Below are positions 18,657-26,076 of a stretch of DNA of 64,000 nt, piece after piece. This DNA is from Magnetovibrio sp. (GTDB taxonomy: Bacteria > Pseudomonadota > Alphaproteobacteria > Rhodospirillales > Casp-alpha2): NCBI GenBank assembly GCA_002690705.1, contig NZFO01000006.1:1-64000 (forward strand), read 5' to 3'. The number at the start of each line of letters is the position of its first letter. The stretch's first letter is position 1. Under the pieces are notes generated by a model. It saw nothing but the letters and a program-made list of their open reading frames with translations, did no database searches and was not told the DNA's origin. A program made the translations under genes and the position numbers.

Positions 18657-19028
18657 ATGAAAGCAATCAAATTGACGCTGACCGCCGGCATTGTGGCCGT
18701 CGCCATAATCGCCGCCATCGATGTAAGTGCACAGAGCACCATGAACCATGGCGCGGGGCACGAGCATATGAACCATGATGCGATGCCGGGCCAAGGCTCC
18801 GGTGCCGCAGACGTGGATGCCAAGATCAACAGTGTCGATGTGGACGGCGGCATGCTCAACGTCACCCACGGGCCGGTCGAGGCCCTTGGTTGGCCCTCCA
18901 TGACGATGGACTTGCCGGTCACGCGGCGGGTGGACCTCTCAACGGTCAAACCGGGCGACGACGTGACCCTATCTCTCAAGCAGGGTCGGGATAAGCAGTT
19001 CCGCGTCATCGGTATCTCACCGAAGTGA
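18657..19028 (+). CDS. cusF: CusF-like periplasmic copper/silver chaperone
   Basis: A 123-residue protein with an N-terminal signal peptide (about 23 residues), a short His/Met-rich linker (MNHGAGHEHMNHD) and a CusF domain. The Cu(I)/Ag(I) site is intact in THGPVEALGWPSMTMDL. His, Trp, Met and Met have the same spacing (8, 3, 2) as H36, W44, M47 and M49 of E. coli CusF, including the tryptophan that caps the metal. AAGGAG at 18643-18648 fixes the ATG at 18657; the frame is open further upstream but lacks the signal. CusF hands metal to CusB/CusA, and the order cusB-cusA-cusF supports one operon. Confidence 0.92.
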   Translation: MKAIKLTLTAGIVAVAIIAAIDVSAQSTMNHGAGHEHMNHDAMPGQGSGAADVDAKINSVDVDGGMLNVTHGPVEALGWPSMTMDLPVTRRVDLSTVKPGDDVTLSLKQGRDKQFRVIGISPK

Positions 19029-19038
19029 GGCGGCGAAC

Positions 19039-19509
19039 ATGATTGGAAAATCGATGATGTTGCGCAGGGGCATTCCGGTGCTCCTGTTCATCGGGCTCGT
19101 ATCTTGGGGAACGAGCTTGTCTTCGCACGAAGGCGCGACCGGCGTCGTCAAAGAACGAATGACGCTGATGGAGTCGCTGGGCGGCAGCATGAAGACGCTC
19201 GCGAAATTTGCGAAGGGCGAGCTTGAATGGGATACACAGGTTGTTCAGAAACAATTGAGTGCCCTCTCCAGTCACGCATCCAAGGATCTCAGCGCACTAT
19301 TCCCTGAGGGAAGCGCCAGACATCCCAGCGAAGCCAAACCGGCAATCTGGACAGACTGGGATGAGTTTCAGGCTTTATGGGGTGATTTTAACAAAGTTGC
19401 GAAAACCGCCAACGAGGCGGAACCGGATAGTCCCAAAGTCCTGATCTCCCAAATCCGCAAGTTGGCTAAGACATGCAAGTCGTGTCACGACGACTTCAAG
19501 GCAGATTAA
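19039..19509 (+). CDS. Class II c-type cytochrome (cytochrome c'/c556 type)
   Basis: A 156-residue exported protein with a hydrophobic signal segment (GIPVLLFIGLVSWGTSL), a four-helix bundle body and a single C-terminal haem motif CKSCH near residue 148. Haem attachment near the C-terminus is the class II arrangement. The N-terminal VVKERMTLMESLGGSMKTL and central ALWGDFNKVAKTAN regions also fit this class. It begins 10 nt after the cusF stop, so it is probably co-transcribed. The function in metal resistance is unknown; cytochromes c' can bind NO or act as electron carriers. GC-rich like the cassette. Confidence 0.82.
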   Translation: MIGKSMMLRRGIPVLLFIGLVSWGTSLSSHEGATGVVKERMTLMESLGGSMKTLAKFAKGELEWDTQVVQKQLSALSSHASKDLSALFPEGSARHPSEAKPAIWTDWDEFQALWGDFNKVAKTANEAEPDSPKVLISQIRKLAKTCKSCHDDFKAD

Positions 19510-19918
19510 TGAGCGGTGCTTTAGTCTGAAGTTTTAGAGTGACTGCTTCGGGTCTTGGCTGTGTAAAAACAAAAATCCGGCGATTTTATTGAAAGATTGA
19601 TTCGCGCCAAGCGCTCAACGAGCAAATTTGATTCTTCACCGAACAGCTCCCGATTCCATTATTTCAAACTCAACCCTAAAGCGAACGTTTTTACACAGCC
19701 AGGGTCATCAACGGTCTAAATTATCCGATGTGAAACTGGTCTGCTTAGCGCCCAACACCGGAAATCAACAGCCGGGATTTTCGCTTAAACCCTATGAGCG
19801 GACCAAAATCGCGGTCCGTGATATAGTCCCTTCATAGCCAATAACTGATATTCAGGCTAATCCAAAAACTGGACAGAAGCGTAGTCGAATGTAGTACTTA
19901 AAGTTCGGGTTCCAATTC
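19510..19918. other. Non-coding stretch containing an inverted-repeat element
   Basis: About 410 nt after the copper cassette, with no supported gene. It holds the MITE-like element at 19556-19701 and then AT-richer sequence leading to the oxygenase gene. Confidence 0.5.
19556..19701. mobile_element. MITE-like or IS-remnant element with 15-bp terminal inverted repeats
   Basis: TGGCTGTGTAAAAAC at 19556-19570 is the exact reverse complement of 19687-19701. The enclosed segment is about 146 bp and has no transposase. The pentamer GGGTC lies 1 nt left of the left end and directly after the right end, suggesting a target-site duplication. Ends resembling (G)GCTGTGTAAAAAC occur in IS5/IS1182-like elements (family knowledge, not checked here). 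Confidence 0.6.
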
Positions 19919-20620
19919 ATGGCCGCATTCGATCCAAATTATTTAGTCTGTTCATTTCGGTCGCCATTTGCTGACTGCAAAAATCAATTCAATGAATTGG
20001 CCGATGGAATTTACTTTGCGAGTATTGTCACGGATGAATTCTGTGACCACATTTTAGGGTGCATTAGAGATTTCGACGACGAACGTAAAAATGATGCTCC
20101 GGAAAGTGCGAATTCGATGCACTGGAATGCGATAAAAACAAAGCAACTAGGTATCGACCCTTTAGTTTATTCTTTTGTTTCGTTTTTTGACCGCGAGATA
20201 TCAAGACATATTCTGCCAGAGCGTCTCAGGGTTCCGATTGATGCACTACATAGTTACATCGTTCGATACGGTCAGTCGTGGGACCAGGGCCTCGGTTTTC
20301 ACGTAGATGATAGTTTTTTGACGCTTAACATATGCTTGAATGATGGCTTCACGGGCTCGGAGTTAGTTTTTCAGGGCGAGCGTTGTCCAATCCATGTTGA
20401 CACCGGTTCATCCGCTGAAGAGCAAATCTGTATCGAACACAAGAAAGGTTCGATGGTTGTTCATCCCGGTAAGAACAGACACTACGTAAATCAGATTTCC
20501 TCAGGCGAACGCTACAATCTTATCATCTGGTGCCAAAGCGATACCGAGAGAGACAACTGGTTTGATGCACTAAAAACTGGAGAGTGCTTGGAGTTTTGTG
20601 GCATGCGCTCGTCGTCCTGA
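19919..20620 (+). CDS. 2-oxoglutarate/Fe(II)-dependent oxygenase (prolyl-hydroxylase-like fold)
   Basis: A 233-residue protein with the iron-binding triad of the double-stranded beta-helix oxygenases: H-x-D in LGFHVDDSFLTLN, and a distal His in GSMVVHPGKNRHYV. A downstream Arg in GERYNLIIW would bind 2-oxoglutarate. An N-terminal helical part (DEFCDHILGCIRDFDDE) resembles the P4H/OGFOD2-like class. Substrate unknown; small-molecule or protein hydroxylation are both possible. It is the last gene before the right att and is less GC-rich than the copper genes, so it may have a different origin. It is transcribed toward the tRNA. Confidence 0.75.
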   Translation: MAAFDPNYLVCSFRSPFADCKNQFNELADGIYFASIVTDEFCDHILGCIRDFDDERKNDAPESANSMHWNAIKTKQLGIDPLVYSFVSFFDREISRHILPERLRVPIDALHSYIVRYGQSWDQGLGFHVDDSFLTLNICLNDGFTGSELVFQGERCPIHVDTGSSAEEQICIEHKKGSMVVHPGKNRHYVNQISSGERYNLIIWCQSDTERDNWFDALKTGECLEFCGMRSSS

Positions 20621-20903
20621 GCGTTGCCATCATGGTCTTTATCCCCCTCGGGCCATTTACGGATATTTTGGCATCGCAAATCAATGTCCGCTTCACGGCC
20701 AAAACAAGTCGTAATCCATTCTCTTGGCGATAATCGGCTTACGGCGGCACTGTTTCCCACTAGAAATTACCTACCCAGCAGTACCCCGGATCTGGTAGGC
20801 ATAGATGAGTAATTCCAAGGTAATTTTGTTGCCTGCATGTTGCCTAGAGAAAAATAAAGGCCTAGGGGATTTGGCAAAATCAACCCTAAGCCTTTGAATT
20901 TAA
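20621..20903. other. Right-end non-coding segment of the element
   Basis: About 283 nt between the oxygenase and the tRNA-His. A 34-codon frame at 20632-20736 is not supported by a Shine-Dalgarno. The region holds the right paired GTTGCCT sites. Confidence 0.4.
20828..20846 (+). repeat. Paired GTTGCCT(A) words, right arm-type site
   Basis: GTTGCCT at 20828-20834 and GTTGCCTA at 20839-20846 are 11 bp apart start to start. They have the same orientation as the left pair, and both pairs are preceded by TAATTTT. They lie 56 bp inside the right att copy. Probable arm-type binding sites for integrase or excisionase. Confidence 0.55.
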
Positions 20904-20957
20904 TGGGGTGGCTGATGGGATTTGAACCCACGACCCTCGGCACCACAAGCCGATGCT
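20902..20957 (-). repeat. attR: 56-bp repeat within the intact tRNA-His
   Basis: Identical to 7744-7799. Here the repeat completes an intact tRNA-His, so integration restored the 3' part of the gene, as usual for tyrosine-recombinase elements. Confidence 0.9.
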
Positions 20958-20981
20958 CTAACCAACTGAGCTACAGCCACC
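20904..20981 (-). tRNA. tRNA-His (anticodon GTG)
   Basis: A full cloverleaf is visible on the minus strand. The acceptor stem is GTGGCTG/CAGCCAC with the additional G-1 (20981) facing discriminator C73. The D arm contains AGCTCAGTTGGTTAGAGC, the anticodon stem is TCGGC/GCCGA with loop TTGTGGT (anticodon GTG), the T arm contains GGGTTTGAATCCC, and CCA is encoded (20904-20906). Its 3' half serves as attachment site for the integrated element. Confidence 0.97.
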
Positions 20982-21152
20982 GCACAACTTGACTTATTCT
21001 GAGCGATTGCTCCCGATGTTAAGTAACGGTTCGCTACCTAGGCGTCAAGCGCACCGGCCTATGCAATTCCAGATCGCTACAGCTCTTGTCTGATGGTCTT
21101 GCGCCTGTATAAATATTCTGAGCATTAATGCGCATGAAATGGAGGGCGTGCA

Positions 21153-22859
21153 ATGTCAAAAATTACGGGCGGAAAGGCCGTTGTTGAGAGCATCCGTGCC
21201 GAGAGTGTCAACCACGTATTTGGTCTAATAGGATCAGCTACTATGGAGATTTTTGATGCCCTTCATGATGCTGATGACATCCGTTTTATTGGGGTTCGGG
21301 ATGAGCGGACCGGAACGCATATGGCAGATGGCTATGCTCGAGCATCGGGAAAAGTGGGGGTTATTCTGGCTGGACAAAACGGCCCGGGTGTCACCAATTT
21401 AGTCACAGGGCTTGCTCAAGCAAGAGCCGCCTACTCGTCCGTCGTGGCACTGGCTGGGTCGTTATCTACAGGCCACGTTTACCGCGATGCCTTTCAGGAG
21501 GTAGACCAGCAATCATTGCTCACCCCTGTGACCAAGAAAACTTGGACTGTGACCCGAGCCGATCGGTTATCTGAAATGACGGCTGAAGCATTTCGGACTG
21601 CGATGTCTCCTCGTCGTGGTCCCGTTGCGTTGAATTTACCGCGCGACGTTCTTGCGTCACAAACTGATTGGGAGGAGCCGAAACTCATTTCGCGCTTCAT
21701 GGCCGGAGGGTTTTCGAACGGGGACTTAGCTAGCCTAGACGCAGCATTAGAAATCCTATCCAAAACCGAGCGGCCGTTGATTATAGCAGGTGGCGGTATC
21801 AAGAATGCCGGCGCTCACTGGAATGCGTTGGAACTAGCGGAGGCCCTCAATGCTCCTATTGCGACTTCCCCAGGTCATGGTGATGCGGTTCCGTTTGGCC
21901 ATCCTTTAAATGCAGGGCAAGTCGGGCCGCGCGGCAATATCGTTGCTTCCACATTGGCTAGAGAGGCAGATGTAATTGTCGCGCTGGGAACACGGCTCGG
22001 ATTTAACACTACATTTTATTCATACGATAATCTGAATATTTCGGCAAAAATCATCCAGATTGAGGCGGAGCCCACGGCCATTGGACGTTTTTTTCCGGTT
22101 GAGGTTGGTATTTTGGGCGATGCTGCCACGGTTGCCAGCTCGCTGGCGGGCGAAATTGCGTCGTTAAGGTCCAATGCAACCTGTGCTTCAACGGCCACAT
22201 GGACGTCGGACTTTCAAGCTAAGTACGCTGGATATTTGACGGAGAGGGACGCTCAGTTAGGTGAGGTAAATTTGACTACACAACCAGCGCAAGTCTACAA
22301 AGCGATGCGCGCAGTCTTGCCCGAAGACGCTATGATTTCTCTGGATGCGGGCACGCTATGTCTCCAGGCCACAGATGCTCTAAATTATTATAACCCGCCT
22401 TCTTTATTCTCACCCTTGGATTTCGGTCTTGTTGGCTTCTCGTACGCCTGCGGACTTGGGGTTAAGGCTGCCTGCCCAGACCGGCCTGTGATAAGCCTCA
22501 TGGGTGACGGTGGGTTTGGAATGACAACCTCGGAAATTGGTACTGCTGTCTCGCATGATTTAAATACTGTGGCTGTTGTTTTGAACAACGGTTGCTGGGG
22601 GGCCGAAAAAGCATACCAAAAGGATTTCTTTGGACAACGCTATATAGGTGCAGATGTGCCTAATCCACCATATGATAAATTAGCAGAGTTATGGGGAGCG
22701 CGAGGTTTTAGGGCTGACAGGGCTAAGGATATCGAGAATGCGCTAACCGACGCGTTATCATGCGGGCAACCTGCCGTAGTGGAGATAGCGGTCGATCCGA
22801 ATGCTCTTTACAGTTTTCGACGCGATTCCTTCCAACACCGAGTTGGTGGTCAAAATTGA
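21153..22859 (+). CDS. Acetolactate-synthase-like thiamine-diphosphate enzyme
   Basis: A 568-residue ThDP enzyme of the acetolactate synthase/decarboxylase superfamily. The N-terminal PYR domain includes VFGLIGSATMEIFDAL and the ThDP-activating Glu region VRDERTGTHMADGYARASG. The central domain contains PLIIAGGGIKNAG, and the C-terminal ThDP motif is MGDGGFGMTTSE...VVLNNGCWG. The substrate cannot be assigned from sequence: acetolactate synthase, a 2-oxoacid decarboxylase and sulfoacetaldehyde acetyltransferase are related possibilities. The following GMC oxidoreductase overlaps its stop by 4 nt, implying coupled translation and a shared pathway. TGGAGGGCG precedes the ATG. It is the first chromosomal gene right of the tRNA-His. 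Confidence 0.82.
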   Translation: MSKITGGKAVVESIRAESVNHVFGLIGSATMEIFDALHDADDIRFIGVRDERTGTHMADGYARASGKVGVILAGQNGPGVTNLVTGLAQARAAYSSVVALAGSLSTGHVYRDAFQEVDQQSLLTPVTKKTWTVTRADRLSEMTAEAFRTAMSPRRGPVALNLPRDVLASQTDWEEPKLISRFMAGGFSNGDLASLDAALEILSKTERPLIIAGGGIKNAGAHWNALELAEALNAPIATSPGHGDAVPFGHPLNAGQVGPRGNIVASTLAREADVIVALGTRLGFNTTFYSYDNLNISAKIIQIEAEPTAIGRFFPVEVGILGDAATVASSLAGEIASLRSNATCASTATWTSDFQAKYAGYLTERDAQLGEVNLTTQPAQVYKAMRAVLPEDAMISLDAGTLCLQATDALNYYNPPSLFSPLDFGLVGFSYACGLGVKAACPDRPVISLMGDGGFGMTTSEIGTAVSHDLNTVAVVLNNGCWGAEKAYQKDFFGQRYIGADVPNPPYDKLAELWGARGFRADRAKDIENALTDALSCGQPAVVEIAVDPNALYSFRRDSFQHRVGGQN

Positions 22860-24469
22860 AGACGGTTTTCGACTTCATAGTCATAGGCGCTGGATCGGCG
22901 GGATGTGCGTTAGCTGCGCGGTTAAGCGAAGACGGACGCTACAGTGTTTTACTAGTTGAGAGCGGGGGGGCGGCGCGGAATCTTTGGTTACACATTCCAC
23001 TCGGTGTTGGAAAATTATTAACTAATGAAAAATATGTGTGGCCGTTTAGTTCAACTGATCAGGCTAATATGGCTGGGCAAAAAATTTACTCTCCTCGAGG
23101 CAAAGTACTCGGTGGCTCGAGTGCTGTTAACGGCATGGCCTATATTTGGGGAGACCCCGCCGCTTATGACGGATGGGGGGTTGAGGGCTGGTGTTGGAAG
23201 GATGTTGTTCCCTATTTTCAAAAGCTTGAGGATAATCCGTATACTACCCACCCGGGGCGTGGCCATTCTGGGCCTGTGAAAATCACTGATTTAAAAAAAC
23301 GCAACCCCGATCCCATTTCTGAAGCTTTTATAGCCGCATGTGTTGAGCATGGTATTCCAGAAACGGATGACTACAACGCTGGCTCTTATGAGGGTGTAAG
23401 GTACTTAGAGCAAACTGCGGAGAACGGTATTCGCTGTAGTGCCGCAACAGCATACTTGCGTGACTCAAAAAAAAGAGTGAATCTCAAAATACTTACCAAT
23501 GCTGCAATGCGCACTATACAATTTGATGGAACTTGTGCGACGGGTGTTTGCGTTCTCTACAAAGGTAAAGAACGAGAGCTCACCGCAACACGAGAGGTTT
23601 TACTCGCAGCCGGGGCGATCCACTCACCCCAGCTCTTAGAACTTTCGGGTCTGGGGGATGAACAGAGAATACGGGGGCTAGGCATCCCTGTTGTTGCGGA
23701 TTTACCTCAGGTTGGCGAGAATCTGAGCGATCATTTGCAGCTACGACGAACTTATCAAACTAACATTCCCAACACGATTAACGACTTGTTATCGCACCCT
23801 TATCACAAGATACGTTTTGCTCTCACTTATTTGTTGAAGCGCAAGGGACACATAGCAGGAACATCCTCGACAGCACATGCAATCACGCGCTCGCGTACTA
23901 ACGTGGAGCTCGCGGATATTATGGTCCGGATGTATCAAATTAGTGGCGCAGACCGTTATTCCCGGTCTAAAGCCGGTGGAATTGATAGATACTCGGGATT
24001 TACTCTGGGTGGTTTTAAGCTTTATCCAAAATCCCGGGGGAGTGTCCACGCTATGTCTCCCGACCCAAACCAGTTGCCTAAATTGGAACCTAACTACCTA
24101 GAGGAGATTGAGGATCAGGAGACAGCGTTAGATATACTTAAGCTTTTGGCTGCACTAGCCAACGAGCCGGGATTAAGTAAAACCATTGTAGCAGAAAAGA
24201 GGCCAAGGCTGGATGTTGAAGATGATGCAGCGCTAATAGACTATGCAAAGGCAAGTGGACAAACAGCTTGGCATACGGTTGGCTCTTGTAAGATGGGCAG
24301 CGATGGAGCGAACTCTGTTGTTGACAAGCGCTTGCGCGTCCACGGCATTCAAAGTCTGCGTGTTGTTGATGCTTCTATTTTGCCAACAATTCCCTCCTCT
24401 AATACGAATGCTGCAGCCATTATGGTTGGCGAAAAAGGTGCGGATTTAGTACTTTATGATCACGCGTAA
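22856..24469 (+). CDS. GMC-family FAD oxidoreductase (choline-dehydrogenase-like)
   Basis: A 537-residue flavoprotein that oxidises an alcohol or aldehyde. It shows the dinucleotide motif FDFIVIGAGSAGCALAARLSE at the start and GMC signature 1 GKVLGGSSAVNGMAY. Signature 2 is the GAIHSPQLLELSG region, and the catalytic pair is His473 (AWHTVGSCKMG) with Asn516 (SSNTNAA), spaced as in choline oxidase-type enzymes. I chose TTG at 22856: it overlaps the preceding stop (TTGA) and begins directly at the FAD domain. The frame is open upstream but would overlap the ThDP gene by about 100 nt. Electron acceptor and substrate are unknown. Confidence 0.9.
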   Translation: MKTVFDFIVIGAGSAGCALAARLSEDGRYSVLLVESGGAARNLWLHIPLGVGKLLTNEKYVWPFSSTDQANMAGQKIYSPRGKVLGGSSAVNGMAYIWGDPAAYDGWGVEGWCWKDVVPYFQKLEDNPYTTHPGRGHSGPVKITDLKKRNPDPISEAFIAACVEHGIPETDDYNAGSYEGVRYLEQTAENGIRCSAATAYLRDSKKRVNLKILTNAAMRTIQFDGTCATGVCVLYKGKERELTATREVLLAAGAIHSPQLLELSGLGDEQRIRGLGIPVVADLPQVGENLSDHLQLRRTYQTNIPNTINDLLSHPYHKIRFALTYLLKRKGHIAGTSSTAHAITRSRTNVELADIMVRMYQISGADRYSRSKAGGIDRYSGFTLGGFKLYPKSRGSVHAMSPDPNQLPKLEPNYLEEIEDQETALDILKLLAALANEPGLSKTIVAEKRPRLDVEDDAALIDYAKASGQTAWHTVGSCKMGSDGANSVVDKRLRVHGIQSLRVVDASILPTIPSSNTNAAAIMVGEKGADLVLYDHA

Positions 24470-24471
24470 AT

Positions 24472-26022
24472 TCATAAGACAGCTTCAATTAGATACGGCC
24501 CAGATAATGCAAAGCCGCGCTGCAAGGCGGCGGCGAAATGCGTGGCATCATCAACCCTCTCTCCATCGACGCCCATACCCCTAGCTAATGCTACAAAATC
24601 AAGGCTTGGACGAGTTAGATTAAACATATCGTCGGCAACTTTTCCGGGTTTTTCAACTCCAACGGCCTTCATTTCACCTTTCAGTATCGCGTAGGCTCGG
24701 TTGGCATAGATCACAGTGGTGACGTCAAGTCCTTCTCGCGCTTGAGTCCATAATGCCTGGAACGTATACATGGCGGATCCATCAGCCTGTAAGGCCAGAA
24801 CCTTTCTATCTTTACAAGCAACCGCTGCGCCAACGGCAAGGGGTGGGCCATCTCCAATAGCCCCGCCACATATGCTCAGCCAGCTATGTGGTCGAGCGCC
24901 CGCAGTTTGCCAATTCAACTGGCGACCGGAGGTAATGCTCTCATCTACAACAATCGCATTATCCGGCATTATGGCTGATACTATAGCGGCTATTTTCTCT
25001 TGATCTAGTGTGCCGGTAGGTAGCCCATTATCAATGCGCCGGTCTATAAAGTTTGGCATTTCGTTTCGAGCATCCAGTGCAGAGCATAGCATTTCTAGCG
25101 CTTCAAGCCCATTTTGGTTTTCTTTACAAATGTGTTGCACCGAACATTTGTCTGGTAGTATGCGACTTGGCTTATTGGGGTAAGCAAAAAACGCAACTGG
25201 CTCTGCATCCCCAATGCTGACGACTAGGTTAAGTTGACTAAGTCTATCCAAACCTTGATCCACGACGTATGGAATTCGCTCAACGGGAACCCGCCCTGCC
25301 CCGCGATCGATTCGAGCATTTGAGTTTGGGGCGAATAGTTTAGCTCCTGTTTTTACTGCAATCTTTCCAGCCAGTATGAGGCCTCGCTCAGTGAGCACCT
25401 TGCCACTTAAATAGAGCGCTCCCCTATCTCCGGTGTTGGAGAGTTGTCTTGCTGCCACTTCGACATCGTCAATGCTTGGGCTCGCAGGTTCAACTGGAGC
25501 CGTTGCTTTGATTGCCTCCGTTCCCTCCCCCCAAGCCGCATCGGCTGGTAAGATTAGGGTTGCTATATGTCCCGGATAAGTTCTCGCTCGACGAACAGCC
25601 TCTGCACCATCGAGGGCGACGTCGCTAGATTGGCATGAGGTTTTGACCCAGTGTGACATTGTTTGGGCAATTGCCTCTATGTCAGCTGTTAATGGAGCAC
25701 CGTATTGTAGATGATAAGTGGCATGGTCTCCCACGATGTTAACCATGCTAGTTCGGGCCTTTTTTGCGTTGTGAAGGTTTGCGAGGCCATTTCCAAGGCC
25801 AGGACCTAGATGCAGGAGAGTCGCTGCGGGTTTTTCTGCCATCCGGGCGAAACCGTCTGCCGCGCCAGTGACGACGTTTTCATGCAAGCCCAAAATACAA
25901 CGCAAGGCATTAGTGCGATCAAGTGCTGCCATAAAATGCATCTCTGAAGTGCCAGGGTTGGTAAAACATATTTCTATATCGTTGAGGTGTAACGTTCTTA
26001 CCAGGCTCTCAGCGCCGTTCAT
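24472..26022 (-). CDS. Second acetolactate-synthase-like thiamine-diphosphate enzyme
   Basis: A ThDP enzyme of about 516 residues, distinct from the one at 21153. It shows IEICFTNPGTSEMHFMAALD, the activating Glu in LGLHENVVTGAADGFARMA, LHLGPGLGNGLANLHNA, and a C-terminal segment with QADGSAMYTFQALW...VIYANRAYAIL. The last is the GDG...NN motif region, with ADG in place of GDG. Members of this branch are usually annotated as acetolactate synthase large subunit or benzoylformate-decarboxylase-like, without proven substrates. ATG at 26022 is preceded by AGAAGGA and preferred over a TTG at 26040. It ends 2 nt from the GMC gene, so the two units are convergent. Confidence 0.82.
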   Translation of the reverse strand: MNGAESLVRTLHLNDIEICFTNPGTSEMHFMAALDRTNALRCILGLHENVVTGAADGFARMAEKPAATLLHLGPGLGNGLANLHNAKKARTSMVNIVGDHATYHLQYGAPLTADIEAIAQTMSHWVKTSCQSSDVALDGAEAVRRARTYPGHIATLILPADAAWGEGTEAIKATAPVEPASPSIDDVEVAARQLSNTGDRGALYLSGKVLTERGLILAGKIAVKTGAKLFAPNSNARIDRGAGRVPVERIPYVVDQGLDRLSQLNLVVSIGDAEPVAFFAYPNKPSRILPDKCSVQHICKENQNGLEALEMLCSALDARNEMPNFIDRRIDNGLPTGTLDQEKIAAIVSAIMPDNAIVVDESITSGRQLNWQTAGARPHSWLSICGGAIGDGPPLAVGAAVACKDRKVLALQADGSAMYTFQALWTQAREGLDVTTVIYANRAYAILKGEMKAVGVEKPGKVADDMFNLTRPSLDFVALARGMGVDGERVDDATHFAAALQRGFALSGPYLIEAVL

Positions 26023-26076
26023 GTAACGGTTCCTTCTCAACTCTTATAATTTATTATTTACGGATATCATTTGGTA

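Larger units (their letters stand above)
7744..20957. mobile_element. 13.2-kb integrated element in tRNA-His carrying copper-efflux cargo
   Basis: The element is bounded by 56-bp perfect direct repeats derived from tRNA-His (7744-7799 and 20902-20957). It encodes a tyrosine integrase (now interrupted), an AlpA-like excisionase, a prim-pol/ATPase replication protein, a small phage-type protein and a copper-efflux cassette. The copper cassette is visibly GC-richer than the surrounding chromosome. Paired GTTGCCTA words lie just inside both ends. The integrase/AlpA/primase core resembles phage satellites (P4, PICI) and small integrative elements. No capsid, tail or conjugation genes are present, so it would need a helper to move between cells. 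Confidence 0.88.
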
